DNA of 64,000 nt from JAJDOD01 sp050299835 (GCA_050299835.1 JBNKWP010000019.1:3114-67113), one strand, 5' to 3'. Shown: positions 26,495 through 35,332, numbered from the stretch's first letter. Numbers and translations: made by a program. The notes: generated by a model not told the origin, from the letters alone.

Positions 26495-28611
26495 CCTCGG
26501 CTTGCGCCGCCTGCAATGCCGCGCCAGCCGCGCGCAAACTGGCGGAGGCGGCGGAGCCCAACATGACGCTCTCGGTGCCGGGCATGTCCTGCGCCGCTTG
26601 TATCGGCAAGATCGAGCGGGGTCTGTCGGAGATCACGGGCATTTCCGGCCCTCGTGTGAACCTTACCCTGAAGCGCGTCGCACTTCGCAGCGACCTGCCG
26701 ATGGAAACGGTTGTGGATCGCCTCGCGGAGCTCGGCTACACGGCCTATCCGCTGGATGCGGGCGTCCTCGGGCAGGAAGCCGACCCGGCGGGCCGTGACC
26801 TCGCCCTCCGCCTCGGCGTGGCGGGTTTTGCGATGATGAACGTGATGCTCCTGTCCGTCGCCGTCTGGTCCGGCGCGGCGGATGCAACGCGCGATCTGTT
26901 CCACCTGATCTCGGCGGCCATCGCCGTGCCCGTCGTCGGCTTCTCCGCCCAACCATTCTTCCGCAACGCCTGGTCCGCGCTCCGCGTGCGCCAACTCAAC
27001 ATGGACGTGCCGATTTCTCTGGCGATCCTGCTGGCCACCGGCATGTCCGTTTACGAGAGTCTCAACGGAGGCCAGCATGCGTATTTCGACGCGGGCCTTT
27101 CGCTGACCTTCTTTCTGTTGATCGGTCGTTTTCTCGACCATCGCACCCGTGCCTCTGCGCGCTCCGCCGCCCGCGAACTGGCGGCACTCGAAACCCAGGT
27201 GGCCGAACGTCTCGACGGACAGGGCAGGGCGCACACAGTTCCGCTGACAGCGCTGTCCGTGGGGGACCTGATCCTTGTCCCCACCGGCGCACGCGTCCCG
27301 GTCGATGGTACGCTTGAGACCGCCCAGGCCCTGACCGACCGTTCCTTCCTGACCGGCGAAAGCGATCCCGTTGCCCTGACTGGCGGCGCGGCTCTGAGCG
27401 CGGGCGAGGTCAATCTCGGCCCCCCCCTGCGCCTTCGCGCCACCACGGTGGGGGAGGACACGACACTGCGCCGCATGGCCCGGCTTGTCGAAGGGGCAGA
27501 AAATGCACGCAACCGTTACACCAGCCTCGCCGACCGCGCCGCACGCATCTATGCTCCGGCGGTTCATATCCTTGCGCTCGCCGCCTTCCTCGGCTGGATC
27601 GCGGTCTCCGGTGATGTCCGGTTTGCGCTGAACGTTGCCATTGCGGTCCTCATCATCACTTGTCCCTGTGCCCTGGGCCTTGCCGTCCCGGCGGTCTCCA
27701 CCGCCGCCATTGGTAAGCTCTATGAGCTTGGTTTCCTTGTGAAATCCGGCACGGCGCTTGAACGGCTGGCGGAGGTGGACGGGGTCGTCTTCGACAAGAC
27801 CGGTACCATCACCCTGCCGGGGGGATCGCGTTTTTCCGAAGGTCTCGATGACCGCGACAGAGCCGTCGCACTCGCACTCGCCCAGACGTCAACGCACCCC
27901 GTTTCCCGTGCCCTGCGCGCCTCCTTCGCCGGGGTCGAACCCGCACGCGTCACCGACATTGAAGAAGTGGCGGGAGAAGGGATTCATGGCCGGTGGAACG
28001 GGCGGGAGGTGTTTCTGGGGCGCGGCCCAAAGGGGCTGGAACTGCGGATCGGGGATCATGCCACCGCGATCCGGCTTGAGGAGGTGCTTCGGCCCGGTGC
28101 GGCACAAGCTGCGGCTGACCTGCGCGGCCTGAACCTGTCCGTCAGCCTCGTGTCCGGCGATACGCCAGAACGCGTGGCCGGCATTGCGGAAGAACTCGGG
28201 ATTTCTGACATCCATGCCGCCACGAAGCCCGATGAAAAACACGCGCTGATCGAAACCCGCCGTGCCGAAGGCCAACTCCAGGCAATGATTGGCGATGGTT
28301 TGAACGACACAGCGGCACTTGCCGCGGCCCACGCCTCTGTCGCGCCGTCCTCGGCCCTCGACGCTTCCCGCAACGCCGCCGACGTTGTACTGTTGCGCGA
28401 GGGGTTGCAGGACATACCCAAGCTCTTCTCGATTGCTCGTCGCGCGACGCGGCTGTCCAAACAAAACTTCGCAATTGCAACGGTTTATAACATGATCGCC
28501 GTTCCGATTGCGCTTCTGGGGTTCGCCACACCGTTGATCGCCGCACTGGCGATGTCGGCCTCCTCCATAACCGTTCTTCTGAACGCCATTCGTGTGAGAG
28601 CCGTAAGATGA
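26491..28611 (+). CDS. ccoI: Copper-translocating P-type ATPase CcoI (FixI)
   Basis: CcoI exports copper across the inner membrane for insertion into cbb3 oxidase. The 706-residue protein starts at a GTG overlapping the ccoH stop. It has a heavy-metal domain with GMSCAAC (C34, C37), the membrane CPC motif (C391-P-C393), TGES in the actuator, phosphorylated Asp435 in DKTGT, STHPVSRAL with the conserved HP, and GDGLNDTAAL. An extra N-terminal CAAC (residues 5-8) could bind copper. About eight membrane helices are expected. Confidence 0.96.
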   Translation: MTSACAACNAAPAARKLAEAAEPNMTLSVPGMSCAACIGKIERGLSEITGISGPRVNLTLKRVALRSDLPMETVVDRLAELGYTAYPLDAGVLGQEADPAGRDLALRLGVAGFAMMNVMLLSVAVWSGAADATRDLFHLISAAIAVPVVGFSAQPFFRNAWSALRVRQLNMDVPISLAILLATGMSVYESLNGGQHAYFDAGLSLTFFLLIGRFLDHRTRASARSAARELAALETQVAERLDGQGRAHTVPLTALSVGDLILVPTGARVPVDGTLETAQALTDRSFLTGESDPVALTGGAALSAGEVNLGPPLRLRATTVGEDTTLRRMARLVEGAENARNRYTSLADRAARIYAPAVHILALAAFLGWIAVSGDVRFALNVAIAVLIITCPCALGLAVPAVSTAAIGKLYELGFLVKSGTALERLAEVDGVVFDKTGTITLPGGSRFSEGLDDRDRAVALALAQTSTHPVSRALRASFAGVEPARVTDIEEVAGEGIHGRWNGREVFLGRGPKGLELRIGDHATAIRLEEVLRPGAAQAAADLRGLNLSVSLVSGDTPERVAGIAEELGISDIHAATKPDEKHALIETRRAEGQLQAMIGDGLNDTAALAAAHASVAPSSALDASRNAADVVLLREGLQDIPKLFSIARRATRLSKQNFAIATVYNMIAVPIALLGFATPLIAALAMSASSITVLLNAIRVRAVR

Positions 28612-28766
28612 ATGTCTTGGCATTTCTGATCCCGGTGTCGCTCATACTCGGCGGCCTGGGCCTTGCTGCTTTCATCTGGACCATTCGCAGCGGCCAGTAT
28701 GGCGATCCCGAAGGGGATGCTGCGCGTATTCTGATGGAAGATGAGGGCCCGGACGACGCCGACTGA
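28608..28766 (+). CDS. ccoS: cbb3-type cytochrome oxidase assembly protein CcoS
   Basis: The 52-residue frame has one membrane helix (about 4-25), then the family-typical FIWTIRSGQYGDPEGDAARI. CcoS is required for cofactor insertion into CcoN. It overlaps the ccoI stop (ATGA) and is followed by a strong terminator, so it ends the ccoGHIS operon. Confidence 0.95.
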   Translation: MNVLAFLIPVSLILGGLGLAAFIWTIRSGQYGDPEGDAARILMEDEGPDDAD

Positions 28767-28788
28767 GCGTGGCTACGGCGAAAATTAT

Positions 28789-28823
28789 GAAGGCCCGCAA
28801 GGGGAAGCTGCGGGCCTTCTTTT
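28789..28823 (+). terminator. Rho-independent terminator after ccoS
   Basis: GAAGGCCCGCA (28789-28799) and TGCGGGCCTTC (28809-28819) form a perfect 11-bp stem with a 9-base loop, followed by TTTT. It is 22 bases after the ccoS stop. Confidence 0.93.
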
Positions 28824-28975
28824 GCTCCTATGCCGGTGCATTACTGCGTCGGAGCCAACTACAAGAACATGTATAGCGAATCCTCGTTTAACACAGGATG
28901 AATTTCGGCTTAAAAAACGACATTAGGCTGTTGTTTTTTCTAAAAAATTTTGAGTTTTCTGCAAGGCAATGCAAA

Positions 28976-29003
28976 GCCGCCCCGGTCAACTGATCGGGAC
29001 GGC
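28976..29003 (-). terminator. Probable terminator of the TadG/TadE-like operon
   Basis: GCCGCCCCGGTC and GATCGGGACGGC form a stem of about 11 pairs with one mismatch and one G-U, loop AACT, 37 bases past the stop of the TadG-like gene. On the minus strand it is followed only by a short TTT, so it is weaker than the ccoS terminator. Confidence 0.5.
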
Positions 29004-29039
29004 AAAATTTGGCTTTGGGCTGTACTCCGACCCCAGGTA

Positions 29040-30374
29040 TCAGCCGGCGAGGCGGAAGTACTCAGCCAGGAAGAAGTGCTCGATGCCGGTGCCGCAGAAC
29101 GCGAAGTTCATGTTCGATGTCGAGTCGATCCGCCCACCGGCCACGATCGAGGCGCCCTGCATCCCGTCCGCGTTGGAAGAGAACTCCACATTGCCGCCAG
29201 CGATGATCTGGCTGCCATAAAGCTCGACACCGGACGAGAAATCGACACTGCCCCGCGTCACGATCTTCGCACCGCCGCCCGGAGCGCAGTTGTCGGCAAG
29301 CCCCATCACGACGTTTGCGGGCGAATAGAACGCCCTCGCGCCATCATAGGTCGAAATCAGCACGGTATCCTGCAGGACCACGCCATTCGAAATCTCCACC
29401 GGGCAATCCGTGATCAGAACGATGCCGAGATAGGTGCCGCTCTTCAGGTCAACCTTGCTGCAGGTGACATTATAGACGTGTCCCGCTGCCAGGTTTGCAG
29501 GCTCGATGACATATTTGTTGCCTTGTTCCAGCTCGGTCATGTCGATGTGGATGTCGATGACATCGAAATCGGTCGTGAAGTCCTGCGCGTAGCGGTGGCC
29601 TTCGGTCTGAACGCCTTCCTTGATGCGATCCACACGGTTCAGGATCTTGATGAACCACTTGCCTTCCCGAAGCGCCTCGTAAAGGCCTTCGTTCTTGTCT
29701 TCGCCGTTGCCCGTGATCGCGACTTCAAGGTCGTCTGAATTGGGCATCGACACGATGGTTCCAGGCTCGAAATAGTTGTTGTTGTTGACCGTGACGTACT
29801 GGTTGGAATGGATGCAGAAGCCGTTGAAGTACGAGTTGTTCGACTGGATATCGACCACATCTTCGGCCACGAAGCCTTCCATCAGGCATGTCGGGTAGAA
29901 GGTCTCGAACAGGGCCATCGTTTCCACGTCCCAGAACCAGAAACCGACGAACTGCAACAGGAATGTGCCGACCGGGTTCTTGTTCGCAAGGGCGCGCTCG
30001 GTTCTGACCAGAACCGCGTCGCGGCTGTCTTCGTCCGGCGTGAACGTCTTGCTCGCACGGTCGTAATCGCCGAACACGATGTCGTCGGCAGTGAGCACGT
30101 TCCCGAACGAGCTCGTCGGCATATTACCCATCGCGATCTGAATGGCGCGCTCTTTGGCGACGTCGGGCTCATTCCATTCACGCTGCACCAGCGCGGCATG
30201 AGCGGTAGCGTCGGCCGTGGCCTGAAGCTGGGTCCGGGCCGAGATGGCGCTTGCCGTGTCAATGGCGATACCGGCGAACAGCGCCACGACCATGATAAGG
30301 AACAGGTTCAGGGCGGTGATGCCACCCCCCTGATCCTGTCCGAACTGCTCGATCTTGAAGTCGTGCCGCGTCAT
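29040..30374 (-). CDS. TadG-like pilus-assembly/secreted protein
   Basis: The 444-residue protein begins with a cytosolic stretch and one membrane helix in the TadG N-terminal pattern (DQGGGITALNLFLIMVVALF, then AGIAIDTASAISARTQLQATAD). The remaining ~390 residues are exported. Residues ~330-440 show repeating short beta segments (VTRGSVDFSSGVELYG, IIAGGNVEFSSN, IVAGGRIDSTSN) that suggest a beta-helix. TadG proteins help build Flp pili and tight adherence. It is last of three genes with two TadE-like partners. No tadA, cpaB or flp gene is nearby, so assembly would need components encoded elsewhere. Confidence 0.78.
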   Translation of the reverse strand: MTRHDFKIEQFGQDQGGGITALNLFLIMVVALFAGIAIDTASAISARTQLQATADATAHAALVQREWNEPDVAKERAIQIAMGNMPTSSFGNVLTADDIVFGDYDRASKTFTPDEDSRDAVLVRTERALANKNPVGTFLLQFVGFWFWDVETMALFETFYPTCLMEGFVAEDVVDIQSNNSYFNGFCIHSNQYVTVNNNNYFEPGTIVSMPNSDDLEVAITGNGEDKNEGLYEALREGKWFIKILNRVDRIKEGVQTEGHRYAQDFTTDFDVIDIHIDMTELEQGNKYVIEPANLAAGHVYNVTCSKVDLKSGTYLGIVLITDCPVEISNGVVLQDTVLISTYDGARAFYSPANVVMGLADNCAPGGGAKIVTRGSVDFSSGVELYGSQIIAGGNVEFSSNADGMQGASIVAGGRIDSTSNMNFAFCGTGIEHFFLAEYFRLAG

Positions 30375-30376
30375 TT

Positions 30377-30790
30377 TCAGAACTCCTGAACCATATGCGC
30401 GACGGCGGTGACTTCGAACTGCGTCAGCGAGGAGAAGAAGCCGACCCTTGCAAGATCGCTTGTGGGCAGGCGGACAACGGTGCGGATCATGAAATCCTCC
30501 GAAGTCGTCTCCGCGGTCGCGTTGGGGCTGAGATTGTGCAGGCTGGCAAGGGCAAGCGTTTCAGCGTCATTGTAGCTGGAGATCTCGCCGACCGAGAGCG
30601 AACGATTGACGTCCTCGGCAATTTCCTGGGCACGGGCCTGCCCGTAAAATATCATGGCGACATCGAACACCATGGTTAGCACGAATACGAAGAACGGGAC
30701 CCAGAGAACGGCGGCCACGGTGACGGCACCGGTCTCATCCTTCTGGAAACGGCGGGTCATTCGGGCAATGAAAGAAAATCTCGATTTCAT
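30377..30790 (-). CDS. TadE-like pseudopilin family protein (second copy)
   Basis: I choose the ATG at 30788-30790, since GGAGGA lies just upstream; a 12-base longer start at 30802 has no such site. The 137 residues contain the TadE motif DETGAVTVAAVLWVPFFVFV, in which Glu and the following hydrophobic helix resemble a pseudopilin, then NxSLSxGE-like sequence and an exported domain. It is similar in plan to the upstream gene. Both probably form minor pilins or pilin-like parts. Confidence 0.78.
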   Translation of the reverse strand: MKSRFSFIARMTRRFQKDETGAVTVAAVLWVPFFVFVLTMVFDVAMIFYGQARAQEIAEDVNRSLSVGEISSYNDAETLALASLHNLSPNATAETTSEDFMIRTVVRLPTSDLARVGFFSSLTQFEVTAVAHMVQEF

Positions 30791-30810
30791 CGTATCCTCC
30801 ATGTTTCAGA

Positions 30811-31218
30811 TCAGCTTTCGATCAGGTGCCAGGCACCGACCGTGACGTCGAAATTTGCGAATTCGGGAATTGAACCAATGACGGTCAGGTCATTCACCGG
30901 CAGCGAAGCAACGGCGGTAATCACACCCAGGTCCGAGTCGATGGTCGCCTCGATTTCCAGATTGGAGCTGATATGGCCGAGCAGGGACCTGATCCGAGCT
31001 TCGACTTCTTCTTCGCTGACATAATATCCGCTCGAAGCCAGCCGATTGATGTCCTGCAATGTCCGTTGGACCTGGGCCCTGCCATTGAACATCAGGGAGA
31101 CGTTGATGATCATGATGATGAACAGCGCGTAGAACGGCAGCCAAAGAATACTCTCGATTGTAATGGAGCCGCTGGTCTCGGTCAGGAACCTGGTAAGGGT
31201 TTTTCGGATCGGTTTCAT
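30811..31218 (-). CDS. TadE-like pseudopilin family protein (first copy)
   Basis: The 135-residue protein starts after GGAGG and has the TadE region ETSGSITIESILWLPFYALF with one membrane helix, then an exported domain (LASSGYYVSEEEVEARIRSL). It is first in the three-gene operon. The AT-rich region upstream holds inverted repeats and a possible CtrA-type site. Confidence 0.78.
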   Translation of the reverse strand: MKPIRKTLTRFLTETSGSITIESILWLPFYALFIIMIINVSLMFNGRAQVQRTLQDINRLASSGYYVSEEEVEARIRSLLGHISSNLEIEATIDSDLGVITAVASLPVNDLTVIGSIPEFANFDVTVGAWHLIES

Positions 31219-31650
31219 TCGCGCCTCCTGGTCATACCGGTTTGCCGGTGATGATGAGGATGGCCCCCAATACTGGCATGAATCGGGAGATAAGGCGACA
31301 AATTCCAGTATATATGGAAAATTTTAAATTCGTAAAAACAATAGCTTACAAGAATGACCTGAAACAATCGCGGCATTTTCTCGGATTGTTTCCAACGCCA
31401 TATTTTCCATTCATATGGCGTTCACTTACCCGTTAATTTGCTGTTCACGCTGCCACAATTCCAACATGAAGGCTGCGCAGCTGCGTGGGATTGATTCTCT
31501 GTCACAAGGCGGCGCAAGTATCTCTAAACAACTATAGAGTGTAACGTGTGCGGGCGAAGGCGTTGGCCGAACGGATCAGCGGCGGCATCCATGGCGGTCG
31601 CGCGGGTTGCCTGACCGCAGAACGGTCAACGTCGGGAAAATGGAAGGATT
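31219..31650. other. AT-rich regulatory region between the Tad-like operon and tRNA-Met
   Basis: No gene is supported here. The first ~230 bases are the AT-richest of the window and probably contain the promoter of the Tad-like operon. TTCCA/TGGAA (31303-31319) and a longer palindrome at 31394-31422 stand out. The remaining ~200 bases towards the tRNA show nothing I can name. Confidence 0.6.
31394..31422. promoter_or_regulatory. Perfect 10-bp inverted repeat, candidate operator
   Basis: AACGCCATAT and ATATGGCGTT flank a 9-base spacer. The AT-rich ends and spacer suit an operator better than a terminator, as no T-run follows. It lies about 175 bases upstream of the first TadE-like gene. A CtrA-like TTAA-N7-TTCAC follows at 31433-31448. 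Confidence 0.45.
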
Positions 31651-31727
31651 TGGTAGCGGAGGAGGGACTTGAACCCCCGACACATGGATTATGATTCCAC
31701 TGCTCTAACCAACTGAGCTACTCCGCC
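31651..31727 (-). tRNA. tRNA-Met (anticodon CAT)
   Basis: On the minus strand the gene begins GGCGGAGTAGCTCAGTTGG, has anticodon loop ATCATAA with CAT, T arm GGGGGTTCAAGTCCC and ends with an encoded CCA. The body matches elongator tRNA-Met of alphaproteobacteria; an Ile-lysidine type CAT tRNA is less likely. Confidence 0.92.
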
Positions 31728-31820
31728 AGAAGTTTGGCTCTGTTAGTGAAGTGGCGGGGAAGCGTCAAGCCCTCCGTTCCGGCATTTTCTTCCTCCGAAA
31801 GCTATGAGACGCTGCCGCCC

Positions 31821-32546
31821 ATGCCGGACGCCGAATTCCTGCCACTCGGACCCGATGGGTGCCTGATCCGTTTCGCCGATGCACTGAGCGAACCGGCCAA
31901 TCGTGCAGCACTTGCGGCCCGTGCGGCCATCGACGCGGCAGAGATTCCGGGCGTGCTGGAAACGGCGACCTCGCTGACTTCAGTCTTTGTCCGGTTTCGC
32001 CCCGACCGAACCCATCGCGCGACACTTCAAGACGCGCTGAATGCCGTGATATCCGAAATTGACGGGGACGATGCCGAACTGCCCTCGGGCCGCACACGCT
32101 GGCACATCCCCGCGATCTTCGAAGGAGACGCCGCCCCGGATCTTGAAGCGGTGGCAGCCGAAATCGGCCGCTCGCCTGACGACGCCATTGCCGAACTCAC
32201 ACAAACCCCGCTTCGGGTTCTGGCTCTCGGTTTCGCGCCCGGCCAGCCCTATCTCGGCTTCATGCCCGATCATTGGAACATCCCGCGCCGGACAGAGGTG
32301 ACGCCCGAGGTGCCGCGTGGTGCCGTCGTCGTCGCCGTCCGCCAGGTCATCCCCTTTGCCAATGCCGCGCCCACCGGATGGTGGCAGATCGGACGCACCG
32401 CCTTCCGCTGCTTCGACCCAGACGCCGATCCGCCACTCCCTCTCAAACCCGGCGACGAGGTGCTGTTCCATGCTGCTCCGGCAGGAGACTGGGAACGTCT
32501 GGTCACCGAACCCCGGGGCGAGGCGGAACCGGAAGCCCTGCCATGA
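31821..32546 (+). CDS. pxpB: 5-oxoprolinase subunit PxpB (KipI family)
   Basis: I use the ATG at 31821 (MPDAEFLPLGPDGCLIRFAD), giving 241 residues; an open frame upstream is not conserved. The family blocks are LRVLALGFAPGQPYLGFMP, RRTEVTPEVPRGAVVVA and NAAPTGWWQIGRT. PxpB with PxpA and PxpC hydrolyses 5-oxoproline to glutamate using ATP; the KipI/KipA names come from Bacillus subtilis. It overlaps pxpC (ATGA). PxpA is not in the window. Confidence 0.9.
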   Translation: MPDAEFLPLGPDGCLIRFADALSEPANRAALAARAAIDAAEIPGVLETATSLTSVFVRFRPDRTHRATLQDALNAVISEIDGDDAELPSGRTRWHIPAIFEGDAAPDLEAVAAEIGRSPDDAIAELTQTPLRVLALGFAPGQPYLGFMPDHWNIPRRTEVTPEVPRGAVVVAVRQVIPFANAAPTGWWQIGRTAFRCFDPDADPPLPLKPGDEVLFHAAPAGDWERLVTEPRGEAEPEALP

Positions 32547-33544
32547 TCATCGTCGAGCAGGCAGGCCCGGCCGTCAGCGTTCAGGACGCTGGCCGCAAGG
32601 GCGGTCTCGGTCTCGGTCTGTCACGGGGCGGTGCGGCGGATCGCCTTGGATACCTCGCCGCCTGCGCACTGTCCAACGCCGATCCCGGCGCGGCGGCCAT
32701 CGAGATGGCGGGTTTCGGCGGTCGCTTCCGCTTCGAGAACGCTTGCCGCTTCGCGCTCGCCGGCGCACCCATGCGGGCGACGCTCGATGGCAAACCCCTG
32801 AACTGGAACGCGGCCTATCTTACCGAAGCCGGATCGGTTCTCGACATCGGCCCGGTGGAAAGCGGAGTCTACGGCTATCTCCTTCCCGGCGGCGGCCTTC
32901 TCACACCGGAGGAACTCGGTGGCCGTGGCTACCACCGTATCGCTGGTCTCGGCAAACCGGTGGAGTCAGGGGACCGCCTGCCCATTGCAGAGGCCGCAAC
33001 AGCCGACCCACCGATGCGTCTGCCCGACATGCCGCAAGACACATCCCCCCTTCGCATCATGCCCGGCCCGCAGACTGCGCTCTTCGACCCGCAAACGCGG
33101 GACCGCTTCGAAGCCACCACCTTCACCCGCAGCGCCAGGGCCAACCGTCAGGGTGTCCGCCTTGAACAGAACGGCCCGCCTTTCAGCGCAGGCTCGCAAC
33201 TTCAGCAGGTGTCAGACTTTATCTGCGAAGGCGACATCCAGCTTACCGGCGACGGGACACCTTACGTCCTTCTGGCCGACTGCCAGACGATGGGTGGCTA
33301 CCCGCGGATCGGAACGGTTCTGCCCGTCGATCTGCCCGGCATCGCACAGGCCATGCCCGGCGTGGCGCTCCGGTTCCGCTTCGTGACGGTGGAGGAGGCG
33401 GAGGCCGTCTGGCAATCGGAAGACGATATCCTCAGAAGCCTCCGCAAACGGCTTCAGCCCCTCATCCGTGACCCGCGCGACATACCGGACCTGCTGAGTT
33501 ACGACCTGATCGGCAAGCCGCTAGGCGGAGAGGACACGGCTTAG
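32543..33544 (+). CDS. pxpC: 5-oxoprolinase/urea amidolyase subunit PxpC (KipA family)
   Basis: The 333-residue protein starts MIIVEQAGPAVSVQDAGRKG, the biotin-dependent-carboxylase-like (AHS2) signature. Further blocks are LSRGGAADRLGYLA, NPxDAAAIE-like AAIEMAGFGG and TMGGYPRIGTVLP. It acts with PxpB and PxpA in 5-oxoproline breakdown. Its 3' end overlaps the convergent ABC ATPase gene by 24 bases. Confidence 0.9.
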   Translation: MIIVEQAGPAVSVQDAGRKGGLGLGLSRGGAADRLGYLAACALSNADPGAAAIEMAGFGGRFRFENACRFALAGAPMRATLDGKPLNWNAAYLTEAGSVLDIGPVESGVYGYLLPGGGLLTPEELGGRGYHRIAGLGKPVESGDRLPIAEAATADPPMRLPDMPQDTSPLRIMPGPQTALFDPQTRDRFEATTFTRSARANRQGVRLEQNGPPFSAGSQLQQVSDFICEGDIQLTGDGTPYVLLADCQTMGGYPRIGTVLPVDLPGIAQAMPGVALRFRFVTVEEAEAVWQSEDDILRSLRKRLQPLIRDPRDIPDLLSYDLIGKPLGGEDTA

Positions 33545-34255
33545 AAACGCCCGCGTCCGCGCCTCCTTTGGCTCGGAGAAGACCTCCGAGGGTGACCCTT
33601 CCTCAAGAATGCGCCCGGCATCGAGGAAACACACCTTGTCCGCCAGTTCCCGCGCGAAACCCATCTCGTGTGTGGCAAGGATCATCGTCATGCCCTCCTC
33701 GCGCAGCCCGCGCAAAGTATCCAGCACTTCGCCCACCAGTTCGGGGTCCAGCGCCGAGGTGATCTCGTCAAAGAGCATGATCTCCGGCTTCATCGCCAAG
33801 GCCCTGACAATCGCCACCCTCTGCTGCTGCCCGCCGGAAAGCTGGTCCGGGAAATGCCCCATCCGGTCAGCCAGCCCGAACCGTTCGAACAAGGCGGTGA
33901 CGGCAGGCATCAACTCGGCGCGAGACATCCCGCGCACCCGCCTTGGCGCCAGCATCACATTCTCCGCAGCCGTCATATGCGGAAACAGGTTGAAGCTCTG
34001 AAACACCATGCCGATCCGCTGCCGGATCGGTCGCGGATCGAGGCCGGGCACCGAGATATCGGTCCCATCGAGCAGGATTACCCCGTCATCCACCGGCTCC
34101 AGCAGGTTCAGACACCTCAGCAAGGTCGACTTGCCCGACCCCGAAGCCCCGATCAGGCAGACCATCTCGCCCTCCGCGACGCTCAGATCAATGCCGCTCA
34201 ACACTTGCGTGCCTCCGAAGGCCTTGACGATCCCCTGCGCTTCCAACCGCGCCAT
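33521..34255 (-). CDS. Amino-acid ABC transporter ATP-binding protein
   Basis: The 244-residue protein starts at the ATG at 34253-34255. It is a typical polar amino acid ATPase of the HisP/GlnQ type: Walker A GASGSGKST, Q-loop FQSFNLFPHMT, signature LSGGQQQR, Walker B IMLFDEITSALDPE and the switch His in LATHEMGFA. It powers import by the permease just upstream (one-base overlap, TGATG). Substrate is unknown. Its 3' end overlaps pxpC on the other strand. Confidence 0.9.
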   Translation of the reverse strand: MARLEAQGIVKAFGGTQVLSGIDLSVAEGEMVCLIGASGSGKSTLLRCLNLLEPVDDGVILLDGTDISVPGLDPRPIRQRIGMVFQSFNLFPHMTAAENVMLAPRRVRGMSRAELMPAVTALFERFGLADRMGHFPDQLSGGQQQRVAIVRALAMKPEIMLFDEITSALDPELVGEVLDTLRGLREEGMTMILATHEMGFARELADKVCFLDAGRILEEGSPSEVFSEPKEARTRAFLSRVLSA

Positions 34256-35076
34256 CAGCTTCGCGCCCGCTGCTGCTTCGACATCAGGTAATCGGCATAG
34301 CGCGTTGCCGGAATGGTGATGGCAAGGAAGATCAGCGCCGCGCCCACATAGGGCGTGAAATTCGCCATCAGTGACTTGTAGACCCCCGCTTGCCGAAAGA
34401 TTTCCACCGGCCCGATGAAGGAGAGAAGCGCCACGTCCTTCTGGAGCGCGATGAACAGGTTCATGTTCGCCGGTACGACCTTCCGGATCGCCTGCGGCAG
34501 GATGACGAACCGCAACGTGTCCCCATCCGTCAGCCCCAGCGAAGCCGCGGCCGAGCGCTGGCTTGCATGAATGCTCTCGATCCCGGTGCGGAACACCTCC
34601 GCCACATAGGCCGCATAGGTCAGGACCAGCGCCACGGTGCCCCAGATGTAAGGCGAGTTCCACGGGCGCGGCAGCCCCAGCCCCGGTATCCCGAAGCCCA
34701 CGAGATAGATCACCAGGATCACCGGCACGCCCCGGAAAATGTCGGTATAGAGAATGGCGAAAAGCCGCAGCGGATAGGCGGCAGGCGCCCGGATGTCCCG
34801 CATCAGCGCCACCACCAGCCCAAGTGCGAAGATCAGCGGTGCCGACCAGGCGAAGATCGCCACGTCCAGCAGGAAGGCCTCCAGAAGCCCCGGAAAGGTT
34901 TTGGCAAACACTTCCCCGTTGAAGAAGCTTTTCTTCACCGCGGGCCAGCCCGGCGCCAGAGGAACCAGCAGCACGATGGCGAGGAGAACGGCACAGGTCG
35001 AGCCGCCCGCGATCAGCGACGCCCGCCGCCTTATCCGCGCCTCATATGCCTGCCGCCGCGTCAGCACGCCACCCAA
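34255..35076 (-). CDS. Amino-acid ABC transporter permease
   Basis: The 273-residue protein has about five to six membrane helices and the EAA loop typical of HisM/HisQ permeases (SQRSAAASLGLTDGDTLRFV followed by LPQA). It has a single-permease arrangement, so a homodimer is likely. It sits between the binding protein and the ATPase. Confidence 0.88.
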   Translation of the reverse strand: MGGVLTRRQAYEARIRRRASLIAGGSTCAVLLAIVLLVPLAPGWPAVKKSFFNGEVFAKTFPGLLEAFLLDVAIFAWSAPLIFALGLVVALMRDIRAPAAYPLRLFAILYTDIFRGVPVILVIYLVGFGIPGLGLPRPWNSPYIWGTVALVLTYAAYVAEVFRTGIESIHASQRSAAASLGLTDGDTLRFVILPQAIRKVVPANMNLFIALQKDVALLSFIGPVEIFRQAGVYKSLMANFTPYVGAALIFLAITIPATRYADYLMSKQQRARS

Positions 35077-35086
35077 AGCCTCGCCG

Positions 35087-35149
35087 CCCCGGACTTGATC
35101 CGGGGCCTCCCGCTCGCCAACCCGACGAGGCCCCGGCTCGAGGCCGGGG
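35087..35149. repeat. Two GC-rich hairpins between ABC transporter genes
   Basis: CCCCGGA/TCCGGGG (35087-35105, 5-base loop) and CCCCGGC/GCCGGGG (35131-35149, 5-base loop) lie in tandem. They resemble palindromic intergenic repeats and could limit read-through from the binding-protein gene into the permease gene. Confidence 0.55.
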
Positions 35150-35185
35150 CAGGGTGCAACCGACCAGGGCGCAAGCGAAATTCAG

Positions 35186-35214
35186 CTTTCTTTCTGGTCC
35201 AAATATCCCGGGGG
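35186..35214 (-). repeat. 3'-end element, copy B
   Basis: On the minus strand this reads CCCCCGGGATATTTGGACCA then GAAAGAAAG. It is 3' of the binding-protein gene and in its orientation, like the other copies. Confidence 0.5.
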
Positions 35215-35229
35215 TGAGCTGCAAAGCAG

Positions 35230-35250
35230 AAAAGGTCCAGTGGACCTTTT
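35230..35250. terminator. Perfect 10-bp inverted repeat with T-tract
   Basis: AAAAGGTCCA-G-TGGACCTTTT is a perfect palindrome around one base. With A- and T-tracts on both sides it could terminate in either direction, though the single-base centre means that the real loop must open some pairs. It is 83 bases past the binding-protein stop. Confidence 0.5.
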
Positions 35251-35332
35251 CCGCCGCGAACGCGCGGAACGCGCTGGAAATTGCCCGCAGGGCAAGAGGG
35301 GCAGCGCCCCTCCATCCCCGACTCAACCCGCT

